Translations under genes and position numbers: made by a program
The notes under the pieces: model-generated
Databases searched by the model: none
Told to the model about the DNA's origin: nothing
What the model saw: only the letters and a program-made list of their open reading frames with translations
Shown here: positions 24,496 through 35,829 of the stretch, piece by piece
How positions within the stretch are numbered: the stretch's first letter is position 1
Layout of the letters: each line of letters begins with the position of its first letter
Assembly (NCBI GenBank): GCA_035235625.1
Contig: CP141149.1
Location: 20,215,893 to 20,279,892, forward strand
DNA length: 64,000 nt
From: Saururus chinensis
Taxonomy: Eukaryota > Streptophyta > Magnoliopsida > Piperales > Saururaceae
Reading direction: 5' to 3'

Positions 24496-24603
24496 GTAAA
24501 GTCAAACTACGGGGTAGGGATTCCACCCTCTGTGCTTGATCTAGTTGAAGGCAAGCCAAACTTGGAGGTTGACATGGGTGGGGATTCTACAGTGGGAGGT
24601 TAG
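24496..24603 (+). other. possible orphan terminal exon (36 codons including the stop)
   Basis: After a pyrimidine-rich tract and CAG-like acceptor (TTCCCATAG), the frame reads VKSNYGVGIPPSVLDLVEGK then PNLEVDMGGDSTVGG and a TAG stop at 24601. Composition is protein-like and unlike its AT-rich surroundings, and the frame is closed just upstream by the acceptor TAG, as for a terminal exon. I do not recognise the protein and cannot find the preceding exon. It may be a gene fragment carried in by a transposon or a chance frame. Confidence 0.25.
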
Positions 24604-27600
24604 ATGAATAATGCCATTTTTTGGTTGTATATTTTAGCATAGTATACAAATGATACGGCAATAAGTGAAGATGGGTGATTTTGCTGCAATGAAGAAACAT
24701 TCCCCACTGTTTGGATCAGTGCGATCTGAGGATAGCACAGGTAGCAAATATATCTTGTTTTTTCCCTTCTTTTCTCTTTCCTGTTGCGTTGGGAACAGCG
24801 TGTTGTCATCCAGGCATCATATTAAATTCATATTCTGAAACCAGTTACCCAGTTGGCCATATTGGTGAAAACATTTATGAACTTGCTTCCATTTGAAGTC
24901 TCCTATGGATGCAACGCGCCATGCAGTTACTTGTTTTACCTATGAATTCAAATTTCAGTAGATCTTGAGGTTGTCTACCCCCGATGAAGTAGTATCGGTA
25001 CTTTTCACTGTTACAATGTATGTGGGTGTGCACTGTGAGAGGGCAATTATATTCCTTTAGTTATTTTGGCGGACAGTTGTTTTTTATTTGGCTGTCACTT
25101 CTAGGTAGTATAACTATTGATGCCGGTCAATGAAAAATATAGTACTACATTTTCTCTATACTAAATGTCTACTCTAGTTTTGGGAAAAGTGAATCTCTCT
25201 ATTGTCTTTATCTGATTAGAGGTTTGAAGTAAGGCTTGTTGATGTAGAAAAAGTAGAATAAGAATATCAATTTTTTTAATTTATGATAATTTTAATTTAA
25301 CAAGTCCGATCTGAATTAACACGTCAAGCAAAATCATGTATCAAGCAAATCATTAGTTAATCACATTCTTGCTCTATCTCACATTACTGTCTCTATTTGG
25401 TATTTTAAAATGAATTTAGTTTATTTTGAAAAACCAAAAAGAGCTATTAATGCGGGACAATATTCAAGAGATGTCAAATTGTTTAAAATAACAAATATAA
25501 CGGAAAAATAGTAGCTTCAAATGAGAAAAACGGAACAATGTGCTGATTGATCCACAGGACCCCAATCCCATACATGGTGCACATTGATCGCCCTGAGTCA
25601 TTTCTAATTGAAACGGGCAATTAGTTTGTACTTGAATATTTAAGGGAGTTATACTAGCAATATCTATTTTATGAAATCATAGACTAATGCGTTGGTTATT
25701 GTCACAAGGCCCGGAATTCGCAATGATTTTATACGCCTTGTGCTGCTTGAATGTCCTTGGCAATCAGCAGCTTTCTCACTCTCTTAGCGCATACATGATC
25801 ACAAACATGGTTTGTTGTCTCAGCGATATCTCTCTCTCGGCATCTCTACTAAGCCACGAGATTGGGTAGAGATGAAAATCCAAATTTCGGTAAGATCCCA
25901 GCGAGATCTTGTTGAGAGAGCCGAGATTGGACAAGACCGGGCTTTTTAGCTACCAATTTTGGATGGTTATCCGTAACCGTCGACCCATGGAGACGACTGG
26001 AAAAGGCTCCTAGCATGCAATGGGGCTCTCACAATCACCAACAACAAAGAATCAGAGGTGGCGACTGACGGCAGAGACAAACCACGGTCACCTATATGGA
26101 TGACACCGGCAAAGTGGCACTTCAAGGATAATCGTCAGTAATCCACCGGCAACTAGGGATCTAGTGGAGTGAGTCTCCTGCGGCCTGCCCAGTTCCAAGT
26201 TCCAACCAAACTGAAAGAGGGGAAGTACTTCAAAAAGGTATCTTCAAAACTTTGACCTCAAGAAGGACTCTTTCCAAAGCCAACTAGCCCAACCCTATAA
26301 AAATTCTTCAACGGAGATCAAAATCAATATGAGAGTTCATAGCCATAAAATTCACTGGCGAGGAGGCTTTATTCTGCATCTTCCTCTGTTCATCTCTATT
26401 TTTATAATTTCATAATAAAATTTTCTGTAGCCATTTTGTTAATGTTTATGTAAATTTATTTTCTATTTATTTAATTTATGATTGAAGTCAGCAAAAGCCC
26501 AACATTTATCCTTCTGCACATATAGTTTTGATCATTTAAGAGAGTGTTTCATATTGTTCTAAATCATTATTATTTATATGAGTAGAATATTGGCAAACTG
26601 TTACTCTGTTACTTTGCTGTTCATTCAAAAGAAAGAAAAGCACGTTATTTTCCTTTCTGTTGGCAGCTTGTGTCACCATGAACTTGCCATGATAGTACTC
26701 TGCATTAACTTGCATTGAATTTTGATCCCAATCATACTTTTTGTGGCTTGACTAGCTGCACAAAAGAATTTGCACAAAAGAATTCTTCTGACAATTTATG
26801 ACATGGTTCATTTGAAAAGGATCCCTTTAAGATCAATTTGTTTCTTAAATTTTCTTTTCTTATGGTAATTTAAATAGACAAGAAAATATTGACCTCAATA
26901 TGAGCATGACTAGATGGTGTGCTCAATGTTTATACAAAACCATAACTATTTGAATCGAGATTCTAATGTAGAAATAAACATATACAACAAAAGAAAAGAA
27001 ATACCTAGGCATAAAAGTTAAAACAAGAAGTTTCCTTTTACAAAATTAAAATTGTCCACATAATTGTAAAAGTTGCTTCACTACACTTTAAGTATCTTAA
27101 AAATATATGAATCTTAATTTCAGTAGGATCATTGCTAGCATTCTTAGTCCTAAAAAAGACAAACAACTTGAATGACTACGTTTTGAGATAAAGACTTGCA
27201 CTGTATACACTGAATTGCTCTCACTATTGAATTTAAGCACCAAAAAAACAATCATACATAGAAACCCCTGCAGACTTTGGCTGAGAAGGTAAATGAGAAC
27301 ACCAAAGCTCATAACAGAAGACATAAAGACTTCAAAACCATTTTGAAACATTGAAACATAAGCAACTCAACAATTTATAACTCTTCGATCTGGAGTTGAG
27401 GAGTAACAATAACAACAGACAGTACGATATTCTATTGGCAATGTCTAAAAATAATTAATATCAGATGTCCTAATTGGACATGCATTAAAGAGAAGATGTG
27501 AGCCAACACTGTTATAAAACAGAGTATAACGTGGACAAAATTCAGCTCAAACTATCAACAGATAAGGGTTACTTTTTGTTCCTATTATATGAAATCTTCG

Positions 27601-28249
27601 ATCTATGCTTTTCTAATCTTCTCCTTAACTAGGCTGTTATTTTTCCTGCTTTTCTTCTAGAGACATATTCACCTGATTTAATTTTTCAAAATGGTGCTTA
27701 TGCTTTATATTCATAAGAATAATATTGAAGACCATGACAGTTGACATCTCATACTTGCTGTATTTTTTTATCATAATTCTGAGGGCAGTTTTGAGGCATT
27801 TTTTGGCATTAGTTGCCTTAGGTATATGGTTATTATTCCTAAAGATGATTGCAAATGCCTATCTTTAATCACTGGGTTGTGTAGAAAGTGATAATTTAAG
27901 TACTAAATATTCAGTGTGAATTTATGAAGCATTCTTTATTTCTAATAAGTATACATGTTAACTCAAAGTTACCTGTCAGGTATTCAAATTAGCAAACATA
28001 TTGCACATAAAGGAGTTGGCTGGACATTTACAAGTAACTAAAAATCAAGCATGTCAAGTCTGTTCTACCAATTGTTTCTCAAAGTATCTATAAAATATAT
28101 GAAATTAATGTTTACATAATTTTTGTTATCTTACAAAAAGTTTTTAATTATTTAATATTTGTATCAATATTTGTCAATAATAATATATACCCACATTGAG
28201 AAATGTGTTGACTATTTTTTTATAATAACTTGAACGCTTGCTATTATTT
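24604..28249. other. unassigned intergenic stretch
   Basis: I see no supported gene. 25690-26370 is less AT-rich and includes purine/pyrimidine patterns (GATCTTGTTGAGAGAGCCGAGA) that loosely resemble 28250-28320, so a piece of the same repeat may lie in both places. 26400-28200 is AT-rich without element boundaries I can draw. Confidence 0.35.
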
Positions 28250-28869
28250 TACACGATCTCTCCGAGATCTCATCTCTTTAGGCCACCGAAACGAGACTGA
28301 GATCCGAGACGGCGAACTATGATCACAAGGAAATGCACGTGCGCTATAAAGAACAATGGAAGTGAAGGAAAAAAACCCAGCCTGAAATAACCCTTTCGCA
28401 CTTGATGCTACACAAGCACTTGGTTTGAATCTTAGTGCCAAAACCCAAACCCAATTGTTCTCTTCTCGTCCCTCTCTTCATTCCCTCTTTTATAATGATT
28501 TTCCCCACCCTTTTATACCCACCGGCAATAGCCAAGCAGTTACAACATGACCCCCATGACTCAGCCCATTAGTTCGTTCGTAACCGTCTTGTGGTTATGC
28601 ACGAGAGTGTGCAGCAACTACTCAGGTAGTGGGCAACAACCGTTAGCCACTACTCTCATGTTCTTCGCCATAATGCATTCGGGTCTTAATAGGGATCGTG
28701 CTGGTCGGTTATGTAATTGCCAGCCTTGGCATGTCACCCATGTACCAATAAGAATGAGAAAACATGACCACGCCCCTAGCATGCCCTCTATACCTTTGCA
28801 TGTGCACTAGGCTGCTTCCGTCGTCCGCGCATAAGCTCTTCCCGTATACCACGAACCAAGGGTGTTACA
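28250..28869 (-). mobile_element. possible solo LTR, unknown family
   Basis: Read on the minus strand it starts TGTAACACCCTTGG at 28869 and has two TATA-like boxes (GGGTATAAAAGGGTGG, and ATTATAAAAGAGGG just after) about 350-370 bp in. A GC-richer transcribed-leader-like segment follows, rich in GAGATCTCGG motifs. This order suits an LTR with U3, promoter and R/U5. The CA end and target duplication were not found, so the right-hand limit (28250) is approximate. Confidence 0.35.
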
Positions 28870-30221
28870 GTTATCCTCCTTGTAAACATGATATGTGCCT
28901 TATTCCCAGGCTTCATTAGTATCATTACTCAGCCCATGTGCACCAGGATGGGCAAGATTGGCTGCAATAATGCTTTCATGTCGATCTAGTACTGATGCTA
29001 CCTGTGCTATTCAATTGGTTAGGAGCCTGTCTAAGGCGTCAACCTCGTTTTTAATCAGATGTATATTTACTTCAAGAGGCTGAAACTTCCACTTTCTCAA
29101 CAGGCAAATAATGGGACACTTCTTTTAGATGGGCCATAGTGCTCCATCTCTAAGAGAGAAAGGTTGTTCACATGGCCAATTCCTTCACGGATCGGTAGCT
29201 TTAAGTTTTATCTGTCCGTAGCTAAAGAACTCGCTTTCGTCCTTCATGATGACAGCTTCCATCGCCCATATATTCAGGCAAAGCGTGCTGTTGGTGGGGG
29301 TAGGTGAGCGCACTCAAGGCCCCAATCCCCACCACTGTTCTTGGCAGCCTCATTTTAAAACCTTTCATCAACTTTTACCTCCCCCGCCCCCCCCATCTGG
29401 AATCTTCAGTCTAAGGCACTAATGATTATAATGGCGCTTATGTTACTGATGCAGGCTCTTGATCCGATTTTTGGTCACGGGCTGCATTACTGGTCTGATT
29501 AAAACGAGGAATTGTCGCCTTCGTTCCTGCTCACAAGTATAAGCTGCTGTCTGGGTTATGTTCACATGTGAATGATGTTATTACTATGTCTCACCAAGGC
29601 TAGTCTGCATAAGTTCACCCTGTCCCTGTCACTGTCACATCATTTGCGGATAGGAAGCAAACATGGAAACACCCATTTAGTGATGGTTTAAAATTTAAAA
29701 ACCTATAGGATCATTTTTGGATAATGAATAATAAAGAATTACATCTACCCAGAAGGGACCCTGTTGGCTGAACGAATCAATGGGCGTGATGAGACTTTTC
29801 TTGTGGATGAGATGAGATCTCAATGAAACGTTAGTCCTGATTCCTGAATCGCCCAAAATCCATTCCTTGGACAAAAAGAGTTTCCCTTCTCACTTTATCT
29901 ATTCACATACTTATTTAAAAGCTGAGAGTCCTGTTGGAATGAGTGCGGGATTTGAATCACCCAAATTGGATCTCAATCATGGGCTCATGTTAATTAACTT
30001 TTTCCAAATGCTAATATATGGTGAGAAAGAATAAAGAACCAACCCATCCCCAACATTAGCACTTCAAGTATTCAACTCTTTCTCAATTTGGGCTTTCTAC
30101 AAGATGACATGCTTTTTATATGTTTGCTTTTTATATGTTGGCTTCTTTGGCGCCTTAAGATGGGTCTCACTTTGAAATAGACGAGTGTTATATGATGAGT
30201 TTAATGTCTTTTATTAAATAC
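28870..30221. other. unassigned stretch
   Basis: There are no frames with recognisable content. A C-rich run (CCCCCGCCCCCCCCATC) sits at about 29381. A retroelement leader next to the candidate LTR is possible but unproved. Confidence 0.35.
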
Positions 30222-30898
30222 TAGCAAGAATGCATGCACCTTGCGTATGTAAATATAAATTAAGAAAAAATAAAATAAAATAGAGATAAATTCTGTATAA
30301 AACAGAGGCCTCCCTTGTATGCTAAGTTAACATGCGTACTATTATATAAAGTGCCAAGGTTGATGATAAATGACACCCATATCATGCAACTACAAAAACT
30401 GTCAAGGGGTGATGATAAATTTTTGCCAAACTTTCTATATTGCCTTTATATTTTCTCATAATATTTTTTAATATAAGTTTGAATCAGTATGTAATATAAG
30501 GACATTTTAGTAAAATTATTTATTTAAATTTCTTCTACATGTTAACCTAGTACTAGTTGTTGATATGATATAACCCTATTTTTTATGTTAGGTTGATTTT
30601 AAGTTCGTAATGTTATATCTTACACTCCCTTGAATTCATATATTCTTGGTATCTTTGGAAAGCTCTTGTTGAGCTCTGTCAAAGGAGATCTCACATGAGC
30701 ATGAGTTCTTTAACTTTTTTTTGTGGGTCTCACATATACAACATTCTTCTCGTTAATAATTTTTTATATTTTTACCCATATTGTACATGTTTGAATTCAT
30801 ATAATTTTGCGTCATTGGAAAACTTTAGACAAACTTTATCAAATGAGACATGCTGGCAAACTGGTCTTGAATATAAATGGTGCCCACCACGATGCAAG
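30222..30898. repeat. repeat arm with CTAGCAAGAATGCATGCACC end
   Basis: It begins TACTAGCAAGAATGCATGCA and continues GTAAATATAAATT. The inverse of this end (CATTCTTGCTAATA) closes 33590-33932. An internal block (ATTTTAGTAAAATTA, later TACATGTTTGAATT...CAAACTTTATCAAATGAGAC) is present in the same orientation at both places. The two parts are probably members of one terminal-inverted-repeat family. The hAT-like element at 30899 inserted into it. Confidence 0.4.
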
Positions 30899-31881
30899 TA
30901 GGGCTACAAGAATGCGAGCCGGCCCATAAGCCCGGCCAGGCCAGTAAATTTGAGGGCTTGGTCTTTAAAATGTAAACTGCGGGCTGGGATGGGCCTAAAA
31001 TTTCAAAAGCCATTAAATTTAGGGCCGGGCTTGGGCCTAGACGAAAGACTTAACTCGACCTTCGGAATCCTCGTTAAGTTGTCTTCTCTAAAACCCTAGG
31101 AAGGATCAAATCTTCCCGTCGCGCTCCCCCCAATAGGAATTGAACCTCCTCCTCCTTGGGTGTTCGACGCCTTGCGTACCCGTCAGCTCCTTCCTCCTCG
31201 GCGTCGACCTTGTCCCTATCTGCCCCATCCGCGACACCCTCTCCATCGCCCATGACATCACCACCCCCGACTGTCGCGCCTCCATCAAGCACCTCATGTC
31301 CCAACAAGGTTGCTCCACCTTTGACGTGGTCCTCCATGATGTTTCCCCCAATGTCGGTGCCCACCAGCCAGGCCGCCCTTGTACACTACTCCGTCAAGCT
31401 TGCCTCAGAGTTCCTCTATCCCAACGGCACCTTTGTCACCAAAGTAATTTGATTTTTACTTACCCATTACTAGTGTCTATGATTATTCAAAATTCATTTT
31501 TTTTTGCTTCAAAATTCTTATTAGAACTCCAATTTTTTTACTCCAAACTTTCTTATTTTGTTCCTCTATTCATGCTGTTACAATTTTACATGTTGAGTTC
31601 ATTTTCATGGCAAAGTAAAAAAGAAGCATTTTTTGTTTAAACTTGAAGACAAATTCAAGGTTTCATTCGTGTGCACTTCATGTGTTTCCTACCCATGGAA
31701 GGTGGTACTGATCGAAATAGGTATATAGGCCCGAAAGCCCATGGCCCGGCCCGAGCTCGTCTAAATTTCGAACTGGGCCAAAATTTTGGCCTTAGCTCCA
31801 AGCCTTGGAATTTGTTGTTTTCTTTTGGGCCGGGCCCGGGCCTACCCTTGCCCATAAGGGCCTGACTTGCTTGCACCCCTA
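30899..31881. mobile_element. hAT-like non-autonomous element carrying a host gene fragment
   Basis: The element starts TAGGGCTACAAG and ends CTTGCACCCCTA; read inward the ends are TAGGGCTACAAG and TAGGGGTGCAAG. It is flanked on both sides by the identical 8-bp GATGCAAG (30891-30898 and 31882-31889), the target duplication length of hAT transposons. The two subterminal regions (about 30915-31040 and 31725-31865) are full of GGCCC and GGGCC clusters in both orientations, as expected for transposase-binding regions. No transposase frame is present. The centre contains the SPB1-like fragment at 31170-31446, so this has the structure of a Pack-type element. Confidence 0.8.
31170..31446 (+). pseudogene. 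fragment of SPB1/FtsJ-type rRNA methyltransferase gene
   Basis: One frame reads VPVSSFLLGVDLVPICPIRD, then DITTPDCRASIKHLMSQQG and FDVVLHDVSPNVG. After a frame shift near 31355 a second frame reads TSQAALVHYSVKLASEFLYP and NGTFVTK. Together these match the S-adenosylmethionine-binding FtsJ domain of SPB1, the nucleolar enzyme that 2'-O-methylates 27S/25S rRNA. The catalytic-region Asp-Val-Val-Leu-His-Asp is kept, but about seven residues after NVG (normally GAWAQEA-like) are missing, which breaks the frame. The fragment ends at AAAGTAATTT, which looks like the original exon-intron junction, so the copy came from genomic DNA. It lies wholly inside the hAT-like element. Confidence 0.75.
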
Positions 31882-31889
31882 GATGCAAG

Positions 31890-33589
31890 TCCTTCGATGC
31901 TATTGTCTTCACCAATCCATAACATAATATTAAGGCTATGAGATTTGGACTGGAAATTGCCAACTACAAGTATATATGAGTTAATATATTGTTTGTAATT
32001 ATATGTGCATGTAATTTATGATCAATATGATCCTAAATGCATGTATTGTAATTATAGCATGCAAGGGAGACCTTTGTCTCATACACGTAATACGTGTGCA
32101 TTCTTGTTATTATAATTATAAACACCATGACATCCTAAATACACTTATAGTAATAGGCAATTGTGAGTCCAAATCTCACATGCGTAACACTCCCTTTGTC
32201 ATGCATTAATAGCTCCATTTGGCAAAAACTTTGTTCTATAGTAATAGCTTCATTTTCATCTAATTTAAGTGGTTCGCTACTTAAAAAATAGTATCATGAG
32301 CTTATTTTATCTTCTCTTAGATGTGAGTTTCACTATTCAATAAAAGTTATTATTTTTTCAAATGTAGCTATTAATATTAGATGGAAATAGTATTATGCCA
32401 AATGTTGGAGAGGACAATTGTGCTGAGGTACTTCCACCACAGAGCAAGCCCTTCTTCCTCTTGAGAACTAGTTTGGTGGAGTACACATTTCCCTTCTTTT
32501 GGGTAGCATTAACGTGTTTCCCACTTGGGGTCATCATTTGCAAAAATAAATAAATCAAGTACACACTATTATACAACTAGTCAAACAAAGATCAAATTGT
32601 TGGATTATACTTCAAGAAAATACAATGATTCAGTGCACACCACTATATATTATTTGTCAACAAAGCTCAATCCCCAAAAGAAAATCCTTATAAATTTTAA
32701 CACCTAGATTTATATCTCATCATGTCATTGAGATAATTGGGTTTATCAGAACTCTCTCTAGCAAAGATACTCGTCGTATGCAAGATACACTAAAAATTCC
32801 CCGTGGATACTATGCCTTTATCTTCACTCACAAAATTGCCATTGAAGGAAATGATATTATTTAATGTACAAATCTAATTTTTATTAAATTCATCTTAGGA
32901 AAAAATGTGTACACTTAGCAGGCAGACATGAGGAAAGACAGTATTGAGGGTGGGCCCCATTGTTCAAGGTCAACCTAATTGGCTTTAAATTGTGGGCCCA
33001 TCCTCAAGCCTATTTTTCTACCTGACATGTGTATAGAATAACTCTTCATTTCATGTTTCCATCCACTAGTTAATGTCAGTTTCCTCATCAAACTGTCCAA
33101 GTTGATTTTTAGACATGAACATCAAAGATTGTGGAACTGGTTATAGAAGCTTGTCTGTTGATGATGGTAATTATTGGAATTAAAGCAAAAAAATGAATAA
33201 TTTAGGGGAAATGCAAAATTTTATCATTAGGAAGTATGTCGTATGTCTGGGGCCTAACCAAAAAGTTTGAAAAGTATATACATATGGGGTCTCATTTGTA
33301 GAGGTCGTCGATAGCTTTCTAATAGTTACAAGAATCCAAGGTTAGGGGTGTTAGATATAACTCTACAAAGTTGAAAATAACATATTGTGAAAGAAGGATC
33401 CAAGTCGCTTTAGTAGCTAGGCCATGCAAAAGGATATAATTAAGGTAAGATAGCCATATAGAAATAACTATAAAAATTTGTAAGTAATATTATACTACTA
33501 TATAAAACAAGTGGTGTGATAATAAAATTTTCAATTTCTATCTATTTTATACATATTTTTCACCCTTAATTCTTATTTTACCCATCTTT
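31890..33589. other. unassigned AT-rich stretch
   Basis: There is no supported coding sequence. The first bases continue the pre-insertion sequence of 30222-30898 after the hAT target duplication. A related tract with TACTACTATATAAAAC near 33495 resembles TACTATTATATAAAGT near 30337. Confidence 0.4.
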
Positions 33590-33932
33590 TAAACTTAATT
33601 TAACTATTTAGAAATCTTCCTGCATTGTCTTTAATTGGAATATGAGGTGAGGGTATTTTAGTAAAATTAATTTTTTTAAATTCTTTTAGATAATTTTTTA
33701 TATAACAGATATAACACATTTCTCAATAATAATTTTTTATATATTACACATGTTTAAATTGACATATTTTTTACACTATTGTAAAACTCCCAACAAACTC
33801 TTTCAAATATGACCTGCCTCAAATAAGGTGAAATTACTTTTTGTTTGATATATTTTTTATTTTAAATTAATTTAATTTTTTATATCAAATTTATATTTAC
33901 ACATTTAATGTATGTACATTCTTGCTAATAGG
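33590..33932. repeat. repeat arm with CATTCTTGCTAATA end
   Basis: This is the partner of 30222-30898: the shared internal block ATTTTAGTAAAATTAATTTT and the outward end TGTACATTCTTGCTAATA, the inverse of the 30222 end. See the note there. Confidence 0.4.
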
Positions 33933-34127
33933 GATATATTTAAAATTCAATATTTTTAACACCCTCTGGCCTTATCCAGACTATAACCAATAGAAAAATG
34001 GCCACTGTGACAATCCCACCAATCTCCCGAGTACCTCACCCACCCATGAAGACCCTTTTTATAGGAAGAGTTTTTTTTCTGATAACAAGCCCAGTATAAG
34101 TTAGGCACCGAAAAACTCTTCCCTTTT

Positions 34128-34133
34128 TATAAA
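34128..34133 (+). promoter_or_regulatory. TATA box of the lipid-transfer protein gene
   Basis: TATAAA within TTTTTATAAAGGC lies 57 bp before the ATG at 34185, a spacing that leaves a short 5' leader. No other TATA element is closer. Confidence 0.6.
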
Positions 34134-34184
34134 GGCAATCACAAGTCACAGTTCCTTGAGTCTGCCGTCTGCGTACTGGAGGCC

Positions 34185-34941
34185 ATGGCTCGGCTGCCAC
34201 TGCTCTTATGCCGTCTGCTTCTGTTCATCTCCATCTTTCTCCTGCTGGACCTCGGGAGGTCGGACTTTGCTAGCGACAGGGCCGAATGTGCTGACTCCTT
34301 GGTGGGTCTTGCCCCTTGCCTTACGTATACGAGTGGGGAGGGCAAGGCCCCCACTCCGGACTGTTGCAAGAGCTTGCAGCAAGAGGTAGACAAGAGCAAG
34401 AAGTGTCTTTGCGTTCTTATTAAGGACAGGGACGATCCAGGCCTGGGCTTCAAGGTCAATGCCACACGGGCTCTGACTTTGCCCACTACTTGCAAGACGA
34501 AGGGTGTTAACATCACTCAGTGTATCGGTAAGAACATAGAGTAGGCGTACAATATTAGACGCACGTCCATGTAATGGATAGTTCATGAAAAATGTTTGGT
34601 TCCTGTTTTTGTTTTGTTTCTTTGCTAACAGTTTGGTTCTTGTTGCTAGACCTTCTTCATTTATCGGCAAACTCACCAGATGCACAGATTTTCAAACAAT
34701 ACGGAGGCAGCTCTGCCACAGCTTCCTCTGGTCTCTCTCTCTCTCTCTCTCTGGTGGAAATTGGTTATTTGTTTGCACTAAAGGCTTGTTTTATGCGTGT
34801 ATTTCAGCAAAAACGAACGGAACTAGCAGCAGCAGTGCGGGATCCACTGCAAATGCGAAGAGCATCGGGACAAGGGAGAGATGGGTGTTTAAGGAGATGG
34901 TTGCAGGAGTCCTTGTGTGGTATTGGGTCTTCGTTATCTGA
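34185..34941 (+). CDS. GPI-anchored non-specific lipid-transfer protein (YLS3/xylogen-like)
   Basis: This is a predicted cell-surface lipid-binding protein of the LTPG/xylogen type. Exons 34185-34527, 34650-34730 and 34808-34941 join to 558 nt, 185 residues, with GT-AG introns. Residues 1-26 form a hydrophobic signal peptide (LLLCRLLLFISIFLLLDL). The eight-cysteine motif is complete: C35, C45, C60-C61, C74-x-C76, C103, C113. The segment DRDDPGLGFKVNATRAL and the CIDLLHLSANSPDAQIF end are typical of YLS3-like members. A Ser/Gly/Thr-rich stretch (about residues 135-160) and a hydrophobic C-terminus (VAGVLVWYWVFVI) suggest a GPI-anchor signal, though the tail is short and begins after charged residues. 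The start codon is in a good context (GGCCATGG). Intron 2 contains a CT microsatellite right after its donor. Confidence 0.9.
34732..34752 (+). repeat. CT microsatellite in intron 2 of the lipid-transfer gene
   Basis: About ten TC units start directly at the intron donor (CTCTG/GTCTCTCT). Length change here could affect use of the donor. Confidence 0.8.
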
Positions 34942-35829
34942 TCAGAAACAGACATTGAAGAATCAGTAAATCCTGTCTATTCTCCGATTTTCACCCTGCC
35001 TGCAACCTTTTGATTGTCTTACTAGAAAATAATAATATTCGCATTGGCTGTGTTCTTTCCATTGCTTTTTTAGCACTTTGGCCGTGTTTTGTCCTTGTGT
35101 TGGATTGTGTCTGCTTTATGAAATTCACTTGCACATTGTGAGAGGTGGGATGGACCCACATGTAATCAGACGCTTTCAGTCCTCGAATCAGTAACAGAGG
35201 AATTCAAATCACCAGCAGAGTTGCTATTGAAGGTTTTACCTGTTCGTGATAGCCTCCAGTCGACGGTGTACACTGTAGTGCGCCGTCGATCAGAGGCCAT
35301 CAACGACGAGTGAAGCTTCACCAGCGAATTTGAATGTGTGAGCGAGGTGTCTCCCAAAGTAAGTAAGCTGTTTATTACTCACCCAATCCATCATAGTGTG
35401 GTGGACGCAAGAAAGGATTGATTCATCAGACATGACATGCTCAATATCCTTGAAGTATTCAGTGGCTAGATTTGACCTGATTCACTGTCTAGGCATGGCA
35501 ATTTGATCGCTTGCCAAAATTTGTTGTTCTGAATTTAAGGGGATGTTGTATAAAGCTATTTTATGGCTCAGGCTACGCAAAACAAACCAAAAAGAGAAAA
35601 ATTCAAATGAGGACTGCTTTGCGATTTTTTTGCACAGATTCTGTAGTGCAACTGTGTCACCGGAACAACCACACGCCGGTGGAACAAATAAAATAAACTA
35701 ATCTGGCATTCTCCTACCCGATGGTGATAAACAGCATCTAACTGTTACGTCAGCTGGGTGAGCCCCGTTTCAACCCTGGCGAAGGAAACAAACTTGGTGA
35801 AACACTCCTGCTCGGAAAAGGGTATTGGG
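34942..35829. other. 3' flank of the lipid-transfer gene and unassigned sequence
   Basis: The 3' untranslated region probably lies in the first 150 bp (AATAATAATATTC near 35028). No recognisable frame follows until the copia remnant. Confidence 0.4.

Noticed and set aside
31074..31364. 96-codon minus-strand frame in the hAT-like element
   Set aside because: It is the antisense of the SPB1-like fragment, which has clear family motifs on the + strand.
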